Assembly (NCBI GenBank): GCA_014621425.1
Contig: JAANBB010000265.1
Coordinates: 1-56,147, forward strand
DNA length: 56,147 bases
Source: Cylindrodendrum hubeiense
Taxonomy: Eukaryota > Ascomycota > Sordariomycetes > Hypocreales > Nectriaceae
Direction: 5' to 3'
The notes under the pieces: generated by a model
What the model was told of the DNA's origin: nothing
Database searches by the model: none
The model's input: the letters and a program-made list of their open reading frames with translations, nothing else
Part shown: positions 11,318-21,740 of the stretch, one piece after another
How positions within the stretch are numbered: position 1 is the stretch's first letter
Layout: the number at the start of each line of letters is the position of its first letter
Position numbers and translations under genes: made by a program

Positions 11318-12992
11318 GGTCAGCGCCCGGTTGATGAGTTGGACATATCGTGCCAGAAAACTCGGTCAAATTCCGATAGTGCGCAGACGTGATACAGCCG
11401 TATCTTTCACAATGGCGCGTCCCAGGCTGAGGAAGCAAGTGGGAACACTTTGGAGTCGCCTTGGATGATGATCGTCGCAAGCGCGATACGACTAGGACGA
11501 GACGCGTCACTGGCTTTGCTTGTCCCCTGGAACTGTTACCAGTGACAGGGCTCATCCTGTACAAAATAACCATCAAACAGATAGATACACATAGAATACT
11601 AGGACCCCCGTTCATTAATCATGTACCACTATGTCGGGAAAAAGAATGGCAACACTCTGTGCCAATGGCACGAGAATACAGCGTTGAATGCCTGTTAATC
11701 GACGTTAACCGATCAAATGTGATACAAGACTTGTTCGACCTTCCAACTTGATCGCACCTATCTCGGGAACACTATTGTTGTGATTGGCCTGCAATCCCAC
11801 AGGATGAGCACGTACTTAAGCGAAGGAAGCAGGAGTTGAATCCATGTTATACACGGTTATGCAGTGATAGAGGCACAAGAGGATTGCCCTGTCCCCAGCC
11901 CGTTTGCCGCCATGGTGCCATCGACCGGGCCCCCGGCATCTTGACCCGCGTCAGAATTTTATCTCAGTTGCGGCCGGGTTCCGACCAACCGGGCAAAATA
12001 TCACACCACTGGAAGTGCGGTGCCGACGTTGCATCGGACGGCCGGACAGAACAACAACCCGGCCGTGAAACAAGCAGTGGCACCACTCGAGATGCCACTT
12101 GAAATACCACTTGGAATACCGCTAAATACACCACTAGGTATAGCACTAGGAAATAACGGCTATAGCAAATCTGTTTCACGATGGCGTAGCTGTCTGTGCT
12201 CTGGTCGGCAATCTTCTGGCGATGTGGCTCCCCGAGCATTGCACCGGATGGTGGGGGAACCTCGACGGCAGGGGCCACAATGCATGCTGTGTAACATGCA
12301 AGCAAACACGGTCATTTCAAAAACGCCCCCGTATTCTCATCCCCCAAGGATCTGTATCTCGGCCAAATCATGTCCCCGAATAAAATCAAGGAATCGAGGG
12401 AAAATGTGCGTCTTGGGTCAAGTCAACTGCACGTCCTGCTACGGACTCCACATGGTTCGTATCCACCGCTGTCGCGGCCTTTTGGAACAGCACCCCGGCT
12501 TCCCAACCGCTGCAGTGTTCCATGTCAAGCAATTTTGCTGGAGTCCCAGCCCTGGTTGCAACAATCTTATATTTCACAAGTCACCGATCAGCATGGGGCG
12601 CTGCCACAGTTGTCGCTCGGATGAAGATGAGCCACTCTCGGGTATGTTGGTATCAGCAATGTGATGATAGCCGGGAATTCTTTTACCTAACCGTCATTAG
12701 AGGAGACCATTGAAGATTTGGCAAGGACCTGCTGGCAGATTGCTAGGAATAGATCGTCGCGGAGCCGTGCTAGCTTATCAGGGTCACAACGGTCTCAATG
12801 AGGGTGGCTCCGGGAATAACCCCTGTCATCGGGCAAAGATCCAATAGGAACAGATTCAAACAATCTAATTAAAGGATACTTCTGCATTCCACGTGACCTC
12901 TCTCATCCTTCTATCTACGGAAAGCGGTCGCCCTTATTCTGCACCTAGGAGAAGCCGTTGAAACATTTCTTCAGCCGCAAAAGCTTGATCCC
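11318..12992. other. Intergenic with a 12-bp minisatellite
   Basis: About 1.7 kb between the 3' ends of the membrane protein and the SDR. No gene was recognised. The only clear structure is the 12-bp tandem repeat listed separately. Confidence 0.45.
12083..12154. repeat. 12-bp minisatellite, six units
   Basis: Six contiguous 12-bp units, consensus roughly CCACTWGRAATA, in exact register from 12083 to 12154. Units differ by one to five bases. In one frame the array would encode a four-residue repeat (PLEI/PLGI type), but that frame has no recognisable protein around it. Confidence 0.85.
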
Positions 12993-14074
12993 CTACTCCG
13001 TAGCCTTCACACCAGCAAGCTCGCAGCTCAAGGCCCACAGCTTGTTCTCCCCCTCTTCATTAAATGCATGCGGCCCATACCCAGGGTCCAAGACCGCCAT
13101 TATGTCTTGCGCCGGCTCCCCCACACTGCAGTTGCTCAGATACTTGCCACCCTGGCCCTCCCAAACCTTGGCCGTAGCAGCCCATGTGCTGGTCGCGGCG
13201 CCCTGCTCCGGGCTCATCATGCTGTTCATCATGACGGTGTCCTTTCCCCATTCCGTCTGCATCTCGAGGGGCACGTTCTGGTGCAGTGCTGTCAGGGCAC
13301 CACCTGGGTGTACCGATACCGCGTGGACGCCGCGCGAGCCGTAGACGCGATCGATGTAGTTGGCCATCCAGATGTTGGCTGTCTTGGATTGGCCATAAGC
13401 GACCCACGGGTCGAAGCTTTTCGTCATGTTGACATCGTCCCAGTTGATGGCAGAGTATCGATGCGCACCGGAAGTGAGAGCAACGACACGCGAGTTGAAG
13501 GTAGGTGTGCTGCTCTCGATGAGGACGGGGAGGAGCAACGCTGTCAGCGTAAAGTGTGCGAGATGGTTTACTCCAAACTGCTGCTCAAAGCCCTCCTTCG
13601 TGTTTGTTCCCTCTGGGGTTACCATGACTCCTGTGTAGTTGACCTGTCAGTCTCATCGCCCGGAATTTCATAGTGTTTTGTGCTCTTACCAGCATTAGCC
13701 ACAAGGATGTTCAGCTTAGTCGACTTAGAAAGGAATGTCTGTGCAGCCTTCTTAACTGAGTCGAGCGATTTCATATCCATCTCGATGACTTCGAGCTTGC
13801 CGTCACTGGTGGACGACTTGAGGATGCCATCGACAACCCCCTGCGCCTTCTGGAGGTCGCGAGCCGTGATAAAGACATGGGCACCGGTAGCCACAAGGGC
13901 TCGTGCCGTCTCGTACCCAAATCCAGAGGTGCCTCCAGTAACGAGAGCGACCTTGTCGGCCCACTTGTTGGCCAGATCATTGTCGTAAATGATCTGAAGC
14001 GCAGTGGGTCGTGCGTCACCCGGTCCCTTGGGGTCGGAGAATTGCTTGGCGTAAGGCTTAAATGAGTCTGACAT
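12993..14074 (-). CDS. Short-chain dehydrogenase/reductase (retinol dehydrogenase/WWOX-like)
   Basis: Two exons, 14074-13690 and 13630-12993, 340 residues. The intron (GTAAGA donor) cuts through the Gly of the NAG motif; using the acceptor at 13632-13631 gives the classical NAGVM join, while the nearer CAG does not keep frame. Seen motifs: cofactor-binding TGGTSGFG (46-53), NAG (127-129), Ser182 in TSGAH, and the catalytic pair Tyr207/Lys211 in YGQSK. The enzyme should oxidise or reduce an alcohol/ketone with NAD(P)(H). It is divergent from a Zn2Cys6 factor, a layout typical of a regulator and its target, and it lies 4-5 kb from the sesquiterpene cyclase. Confidence 0.92.
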
Positions 14075-14479
14075 GGTATAAAATTTAAGAGTCTGAGACT
14101 GGATTGTTTGAGAAAGTTGTGTAGATGGGCTTTGTTGGCGTGTTGATTGTGGATTGTGTTGAGATGATGGAACTCATGAACTCAGGACTGATGCCATCAT
14201 TTATAGGCGATGGAGCTATCGCCCCTTTGTTGCTGGACTCAGCAGAGTTATGCCGACCGTGGATCCTGGAGCGGATGAATAGAATAACGAGCGGTCTGTT
14301 GGAGGTTGGAATACCCGCCCCGATGCATCGTGTGCTTGATTGCCCGCTCCGGTGCGCCTTGTAGTGATGTCAGCAGCGGGATGCGACCGGTAGTGGGGCC
14401 GCAAGCGGGATTTTGGAGCGGGATTTTGGGGCGGGAATGACTCCAATTGTCCGCTCTGATACCCCGCTTGTGGCACAGA
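14075..14479. promoter_or_regulatory. Divergent SDR/regulator promoter with GCGGGAT motif cluster
   Basis: This 405-bp spacer holds eight copies of a GCGGG(A)AT-type motif between 14311 and 14488: on the minus strand at 14311-14319, 14339-14348, 14459-14468 and 14480-14488, and on the plus strand at 14375, 14404, 14417 and 14430. The last three are direct repeats spaced exactly 13 bp (AGCGGGATTTTGG). Such density suggests an operator, possibly for the adjacent regulator itself. Confidence 0.55.
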
Positions 14480-16407
14480 ATGCCCGCTGACGTCCGCTCT
14501 TCCAACCGCTCGCCGCTTCCTAGTTCCGGGACACGGATCAACAACACGGCCTCGCATCTTCCCGACGGTGCAATGTTCGCTCCCGGCCTCTTATCTCCGG
14601 AGCCGTCTGCCGGCCAGTCGCCCGGTGCATATCTCGACCGCGCACCGCAGGCGTGTCGACAATGCAGGTACAGCTCCATCTGCCACGTAGCTTCGGTTGC
14701 TGCTTGCTGACATCATTCCTCGATAGCCGATTGAAGAGGAAATGTCAACGAGAACTTCCGTTCTGCTCTTTGGTACGTTTCTTCTTTTCTAGGACCATCA
14801 CAAACTGAAAGCTGGTATCAAGTGTGCTCGCTTGGGCAAGACCTGCCAGTATCCAACGCGCCGCAAAACCTACGGTTCCCGAACCTCCGACGAAGACCAG
14901 TCCACCTCCTCAGCCGTATTAGTCGGTTCTGCTCCAAGCAGTAATAATGCTGCAAGTCCATTCCCCGATGCCTTTTTCATTGATGTCGAATTGTTCCGCT
15001 CCGTCGCGCATTCCACGTTGAGGAGCGCCTACCCTGTACCTGCACAAGTCTCGCAGTTGCTTGGGCTGGATTCAAATGCAGTTTGCGAACCTTACTTCAA
15101 CTCAGTCGACAAGTGGTTTCCTTTCATCAGTAAGAAAGGGTTGAATTTAAGCATTCAGGCTAATTTGCCTGCCGAAACCCCCGGATTGGCTCTGTTGCTT
15201 CTGTGCATGAAGCTGGCTTCCGACCCTCCCCAACCCTATCACACGTCAGCGGTCGAGTCCACACTCTACAGGACTGCAAAGAGCTATCTGAACACCATCG
15301 AGGAGGTATCGCCCGCGTCTCTTCATGTCTTTCAAGCGCTTGTACTCATTGCATTGTATGAGTACGGCCATGGCATCTTCCCAGCGGCGTACTTGACCGT
15401 GGGTCGTGCTGCAAGACTTGGTGTCCTGAGGGGCATCCATGACCGAAAGAACTCTACGCAGCTGTTTGTTGGACCACCAACTTGGACTTACAACGAAGAA
15501 GAGCGCCGTACATGGTGGGCTACGTCAATACTTGAATGGTTGGTCCATGCCCTTGACACATCGTTCCGAACTAACTCTCCAAAGTTGCATCAATCTCGGT
15601 CCCACTGGCCTTCCTTTAGCCACCCCGGAGCCGGCAAGAGGTAATTTGTTGCCGACTATAGACGAAGAATGGTCCCGAGGCGAGATAGGGCCAAACCAGG
15701 CTCTTTTCATGACCGGATTCTCTCCCGAATCGACAATCGGCCCCTTTGCTCGGGTCTGTCAAACATCGCACATTCTCGGGCGCGTCATCAACCATAAAAA
15801 CTATCGAAAAGACTCGCAGAACTGGGAATTCATTCTCGACGAGGCTCTCCAGCTAAACACTACCCTGAGTGCCCTGGATAGCTATGTCTCTCAACCCATG
15901 GAAGCACGGCAAGAGAACGAGACAGTTGCCACAGTTGACGTTGCCCTATGCATCTCCGCACGATTGGCGCTGTACCATATGTATGCGTGCAACGAGCCTG
16001 ACGTCCTAGCACCCCGACGGGCAGAAGAAACCCAGATGCAAGCCGAATGTATAGTCGGCATAAAGCAGATCATTGCTACTCGCAGCCCGGCGCTCGCCCG
16101 ATGCGTGATTCAACAGGGTGCAGAAAACCTGGACAGATCTAGCCCGCTTGTCATCCAATCACTTTATGATGCCGCAACTGAGTGCCAGTGGTTTCTCCGC
16201 GAGGGTGATGTTGTCGAGGGGGCAGGAACAACGTTACGACTACTTATGGGAGCATTGAATTTGCTCGCACAACGGTGGGGACTCGCAGGTAAGTACAACC
16301 CCGATGTGGACTTTAGTGAGGTGGGTTGGAGTGTGTATTTGTTAACAGGTTCATCACTCGATTTAGAGAAATGCCTCCAACTATTAAAACAGTCGGACGA
16401 CCATTAA
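14480..16407 (+). CDS. Zn2Cys6 fungal transcription factor
   Basis: Four exons: 14480-14667, 14727-14772, 14823-15538, 15585-16407, 590 residues. The zinc cluster is split by two introns and reads C-X2-C-X6-C-X6-C-X2-C-X6-C once joined (CRQCSRLKRKC, then CSLCARLGKTC). The last intron is 46 bp with a CTAAC branch site and removes a frame change just before INLGPTGLPLATPEP, a conserved stretch of this regulator family. The protein should be a nuclear DNA-binding activator or repressor with the Fungal_trans regulatory domain. The start ATG at 14480 overlaps the last GCGGG motif of the promoter cluster; the upstream in-frame codon is TTG. Likely targets are the divergent SDR and perhaps the nearby terpene genes (inference). 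Confidence 0.9.
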
Positions 16408-17896
16408 CCCGCAGCGAAGTATCGTACCTGTATCTCGCTGGAGCGAGCGATTCTAACGGACATGGGGAGTAGAGGCACCTGGGAAAATGAGTAATTTGGG
16501 ATCAATAGTGTTTTCGTGTCTAAAGTAACATCTGGCCATGGAAGCGTATTCTTCCCTGCACACTCACCTGGGTATCTAGGTGCAATGCAAAGCGGCTTGG
16601 ATATTGATGTGGGGATTAGTTTAAAGTTATGAGCCTACGCGAGTCGTGTTGCAACTCTATTGTCTACTTGACTATGTCATAATCACTCACTATGCGAGCA
16701 AGGGTTCCGCTTTTGTAGCGCCGAAGACTCTACTAGCTTTGCTTCTTGTCCAACTAAGAATATGGGCGCTTGCTTCCCTTAACTTAGTTTCACATGATCT
16801 TCAAAACTGAGTGCGTCTCACTATTGTAAGGTCGACACTTAGATGACATTGCGCAGGAGGCTGGCTCTCATTGATGCGCACGAAGTGACTATACTCCGTA
16901 TCTCCGGCAGAATTAGCAAACGAAGACCCAGAAGGCCCTTGCAAACGCTGCACTATACTGAGCTGTGGACGAAAACCTCTTTGTTCGTTGTAGAAGTCAC
17001 TGAACTCTTTCGGCCCGCCAAGCGAATCAACCCTAAGGCTACGCACTTAAAGATTTGACTTGAGGGGTCCCATCGTATTCATTTTTATACTGTTTTTGGA
17101 TGGCATCTAGCTTAGAGGCTCCTGGAAGCTTAGTGATCATGCGACTCCATTCGCTCCACTCGCGATCCAAGTATGGCAGTCGATTTGCAGCTAAAGAAGC
17201 ACTCCTGACAGGTGATATGAAAGGGAGGCACTGGTTACAAGCTTCCAATATGACTCGGGTATCTGTAGTACTCTAAATAGCCTTTCAGATCCTCGAATTG
17301 CCTGGCGAACAAGATCTGGGACAGAGCCGGCGACGGCTAATACCAAACTAGACAAGGCTGAAATATATTTCAAAACCCCAACTTATCTCGAACATCTTGG
17401 CAGCGCACTGATCCAGATTCAGAAGAGATTGGCCCAATTCGGAAGCGAAGCAAGACGGTGGGTCCTCACAAGGGGGAATCAGATGCCGGTTGCGGTTTAG
17501 GGTTTCCTCCCTCAGGGTTCCATAGCAAAGACTGGAACTTTGTGTGATTACGTCGCTCTTCCCGTCTTCTAGTAGCCTTACGAGCGCCTCCCAATTGTAA
17601 GTGCGGGAACTTCAGCTACATCAGGGTGACCAAAGCATCAGGTGCATTCCGATGCCCACTAGTGAACGCCACACATTCAGCATGTTTCACTGACAGCATC
17701 AAGTGTTTTAAAAACAAAAGGGCAAAATGAATGAGCTGATAAATATAAATATATGTCCTAAATGTAACAACGCTATGTGTGTGTGTGTATATAATTGTGG
17801 AGTTCCTCCTTCAGTCCTTCGAACTCCCGCAAAGCCCATGGGATCAAACGAATGCATCCCTTTAAACTGCTATATAATGATGTAAGTTTCATCAGA
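16408..17896. other. Intergenic with possible eroded coding relic
   Basis: About 1.5 kb between the regulator and terpene cyclase 3' ends. On the minus strand, 17042-17480 shows protein-like stretches in successive frames (see findings), perhaps a decayed gene. Otherwise nothing recognisable; there is a TG-rich microsatellite near 17774-17792. Confidence 0.35.
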
Positions 17897-19105
17897 TCAT
17901 TTGCGCTTTTCTTCGAAAAATTGGCCGATCTTGTGTTCGAATGGAGCAAGTGGGTGCTCCTCACCAATGCCCAGGTCCTTGAGCTTGTACCGAGGATTTG
18001 TCGTATGCATGGCCATGTAACCTCTGACACTCTCGTTCCAAGACTGCTCATATATACCCCTACCCTTGAGAATCTTCTCAACCCGTCTTGCAGACTCTAT
18101 TGTTTCCTTATTGACTTCCGCTACCACGGCAATAACTGACTTTCCCGAGCATGTAGCACGGTTATGGATGTAGTTCCTCGTATCGCCGCCCAGTTCTTCT
18201 TTGTAGAAACTAAAAAAAAACATTAGCGGCTTGTTAGGATCAAAGTTTGGGTTACTCACGATAACACGTCGTTGGAAATATTAATAAAATTAGCCATGTC
18301 GGGGATCGCTTCCAAGAAGGCTCCCACATCGGGATACAGAGCCTTCGGGTAACAAAACACGGCATAGGCTTGGTCCATGCCGGACATATCTCTATAAAAG
18401 TCTGGGAACCTTTTGCCCGCTCGGGTAACAGTCATGTTTTGGAAGCCGTCATGTCGTTCCAACAGATTACTTGTCAGAAACTTGAGGACAGAGATCTGCA
18501 ACATGTTCGCCAGGACAGGATCGAAATGGTCGTGGGCATCTCGGATCAAGCCTGCAATCCCCTCGAGGAGATTATTCGGTTGGGGCTCGCCTCGGAAAAA
18601 TCGCTGATGGAAAAGGAGCGCCTCTTCCATCATTTCGTTGCTCTGGCCGACAATATCATCGTACTGGACGACGAGCCAGGTAAATAAACCAACATATCCC
18701 TGGACCTCAACTGGATGGCCGGGATGGGCAAGCTGCGCGCTGTTAACAATTACACATTCCTCAAGAAATCGGTGGAATTTTACATACAAGTCCTTCAGCA
18801 TAGCCCAGCCGAAACCCCTTTGCAGATATGGGGGTGTCCAGGGGCACGCCGATCTCAATAGCCCTCTTGTACATGTACTCTAGCAAAGCCTCAACTGCCT
18901 CGCCCTTCAGTTGCGGGGCGCCAGCATAGTGTAACTGAGTAAGCATTTGGGCGCAGATCGGCCCGAGAAGGGAAGCCAGCCGCTTGGGCTCCTTATTTAG
19001 GTCATCCTCGAGTCGGATTGAGTTTCGGAAAAGCAGCCCGTTTAGTGAACTGAAGAGCCTGTGCCAAGTTGACGCGGTGGCCGCATGGACCCCGGAGTGC
19101 AGCAT
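17897..19105 (-). CDS. Sesquiterpene cyclase, trichodiene-synthase-like class I terpene synthase, frame broken
   Basis: Class I terpene cyclase, fungal trichodiene-synthase-like family, expected to ionise farnesyl diphosphate in the cytosol. The metal-binding Asp pair is in VVQYDDIVG and the second metal site NDVLSFYKEE is rebuilt across a 50-bp intron (18210-18259). The C-terminal end is at 17897. The reading frame changes once between about 18880 and 18800. Either there is a one-base difference in the run of five G at 18830-18834 (plus strand), or a 61-bp intron 18818-18878 (GTACAT donor, no good branch site) lies there; both keep phase. The first gives about 385 residues, the family's usual length, the second about 365. 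The product skeleton cannot be told; longiborneol-type and trichodiene-type relatives exist. It could be a functional gene with a read error or a recent pseudogene. Confidence 0.82.
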
Positions 19106-20602
19106 CTTACGTGTAGACAAAAACGCTTAGGCTGAGTGACGAGAAGAATGGGGGGAATAAGAAAAGTGCCTTGTGAAAAGCAACGAAAGGGTTACGATGG
19201 TGATATGGGCGATCCTATGTACTGCATACTAAATGCCGAATGAAACGTACCAGACAGGGGCGTCCCTTGTCGGCATGCTCGGGGCTAGGAAGGACTTCGT
19301 TGTACGAAAATTGGGTGGACAGACTGCGATAGGAAATGGATGGACCAGGCAAGGAAGTGGATATTTGAATCCTTCTTTCCTAATTAAGCACCTTGGCCGG
19401 GCGTTCGAGGACTGTTGGTTACAAGTGTGATGCTGTTGGTTCTGATCAGGGTCCAGCATTCGAATGGCTTTGAGTTCCCTTCCTCCGCGAGCGACTATGG
19501 CCTTGGCAGACAAGACAAGAGTCCTATCGAGCAAGCGTTCACGCTTGGTGTTTCACGCCTGGGTCCGAAGCTGGGCCCAGAAGACATGTTGCCTCTTTGG
19601 CGCTTCCCCACGGCTGAGATGAGACAACAAGCATAGTCCAACTGCACTAAGTTTAGGGGGTGGAGCGGAGACGGGCGAGAGCCAGACAAAGTATAGCACG
19701 CGCACGGACAGGCGAATGAGGCCATGAACTAAGTGATCATTCTGCGACTAAGAAGTTAGATGTCTCCTACCCGTCGAAGAGGACCACTTGGCGCGAATTG
19801 GCATTCGTGGTCCAATTTTGGCCGTAGGTGGCGGTTCTTGAAGCCTGGATTTGGCATATATCCTCTCGCAATCAAGGTACGACGTGTTGGTCGTCGAGTC
19901 AGCCCCAAGCCCGCCGCCCAACACGCTGGTAGCGAGAAACCGAGACCGGCGCAGCGGGTCTGTCAAAATGCAAAGGGGCAAGGGGGTGTGTACTCGTCAC
20001 CCTGGGCTAGTCTAGAACCGGTTCTAGACGACACTTGCAAACGCTAAATACACACTACTCCGAAAGGTAACACGATCATCGCCTCAGACGTTGTGCTACG
20101 TCGTACTGGCAGGCAACCGGGGTTGACCCAGGTAATTTCTTCTCATACCAACTACGCTGCTAACCTCACACGGGTTAGTTGGTGACATCTGCCAAATCAC
20201 TACAGCATCCTGAGAGATACGTATGGAGTACCCCATACTACTGCGCCGCACCTACTCCGTATTCTGCAACTATGGAGCAAAGCTCGCAGGGTTGTCCTCA
20301 CAAACATAGGCCGTGCAAAAAGTAAAATTCAGGATTGTTGTGGTCTAGAATACGCACATGCGGCTTTAGCGTGACCGATAACGCAATATATTGCCTGCCC
20401 TGCCGCCCCTGCCTGCTCCCCGGGAGGAGTTGGTGTAATATGTAAGCGCCAACATCCCGTCGTCACCTGAAAACCGGTTCCATTGTGTTGGTTCTAGCAA
20501 TGCACTTTGCAGCATCCGGACGCCGACACCCCTGCTCCTCCTAGCAGCGCCCTGCGAACTCCATCCATCGCCGTCCTTACTGTCGGATTGAATGATTGTA
20601 AG
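19106..20602. promoter_or_regulatory. Divergent spacer, terpene cyclase / HET gene
   Basis: About 1.5 kb with the promoters of the terpene cyclase (leftward) and the HET gene (rightward). A perfect 20-bp palindrome lies at 20010-20029 and a TACTCCGTA-type inverted pair near 20221-20263. No gene is seen. Confidence 0.45.
20010..20029. promoter_or_regulatory. Perfect 20-bp palindrome GTCTAGAACCGGTTCTAGAC
   Basis: Ten-base arms with no spacer; the symmetry stops at the next base on each side. It lies about 570 bp upstream of the HET gene start and about 900 bp upstream of the terpene cyclase start. A dimeric regulator site is the simplest reading. Confidence 0.5.
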
Positions 20603-21740
20603 ATGGGTCTCACGTACAGGCGTCTAGACCCTCTGAAGCGCGAAATCCGACTGCTCGAGATTCAGTCGGCCCGCAACATCAACGATACCGTCGACTGCCG
20701 CCTCGCCACCTACCGACTCACCGACGAACTCGAGTACATCGCCCTCTCCTCGCTCTATGGAGACGCATCCGACACCGAAAAGATAATCGTCGGCGGACGT
20801 GCCGTAAACATCCCAGCCCATCTGTCTCAGGCTCTAAAGCATGTTCGAGCTGTCTTCTACCCGACCATTTCGCAGCGCTTCCAACGCACTCCGGCCAGGC
20901 GTACGCACAATACACCCCGTTGGTTGAGGCAGCTGTTCGGGTTGAGCAGCTCGAACGCTAAGGATGGCAGCGACTCTTCCCGGCCGAAAGCCCTACGAGT
21001 GTGGGTCGACATTCTTTGTGTTAACCAACGCGATGACTTTGAGAAGTCGAAGCAGTTGGTTGAGATGAGGCAAATATACGGCTCCGCTGAGCTTGTCGTA
21101 GGCTGGCTAGGCGAGAAGGCTGAGCATACCGCCGTGGCAATGTCGACACTAGCCGAAATCGAAGATGCCATGCCACCGCATTGGGGAGACCCCGGTGACC
21201 GGGAGAAGCACCCGGAAGACTACTCACCGACTCACAAGTGGGCAGAGTCGATTACGCACATTTGGGCCGACGGGGCCGATGGCGAGATTCCCTTCTTGAT
21301 GCCGCACTGGATTGGCTGCAACGACTTCATGACACGCCAGTATTTCCAGCGCCGCTGGATCCTCGAAGAGATCGCCCTTTCTCGGTTCCCAACTTTCCTG
21401 ATTGGGGATACCGTAGTGCCGTGGAAGCAGGTGCTCCGCTTGAACCGAATGATGGAAGAGTTCAAGTACCACCCGTCAGACGTGTTCCCTCCGGTATGTC
21501 CCTTCGACTGCATGCAGTCCGCTCTTTAGCCTTTATGCCACGCCGTATGACTGACTTGATTCGTAACAGCACCTAAGCGCCATGATTGCTGATTTGCCCC
21601 TCGAAACCGCGCATAAGCTCCTAGACGAGTTCGCGAAGCGGGAAGCGCTCGAGGACGCCAAGATCCTCCGTGAGACGGGGAAGAGAGCGGACTCTACATC
21701 CACCCGGGACACCGAGTCGTTTGTGGATTTGGGGAAGTGA
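20603..21740 (+). CDS. HET-domain protein (heterokaryon incompatibility), short form
   Basis: Two exons, 20603-21493 and 21570-21740, joined in phase 0, 353 residues. Family hallmarks seen: YRRLDPLKREIRLLEIQ at the N-terminus, VWVDILCVNQRD (the WIDxxCINQ motif), MRQIYGSAELVVGWLG, and RRWILEEIA (the RxWxxQE-like motif). HET domains trigger cell death when different strains fuse. This protein is little more than the HET domain; many family members carry a long C-terminal region of several hundred residues. The start was set at ATG 20603 because the frame above it has only a TTG. A longer, rearranged ancestor is possible. Confidence 0.85.

Noticed and set aside
13616..13640. Nearest CAG acceptor (about 13636) for the SDR intron
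   Set aside because: It does not keep frame; the ACACAG acceptor a few bases further rebuilds NAGVM.
17774..17792. TG-rich microsatellite considered as telomere-like or regulatory
   Set aside because: It is a short simple repeat in the 3' flank of the cyclase without further structure.
18818..18878. A 61-bp intron explaining the cyclase frame change
   Set aside because: Not fully excluded, but it has no branch site and would remove sequence that reads as normal cyclase helix and shorten the protein below the usual length.
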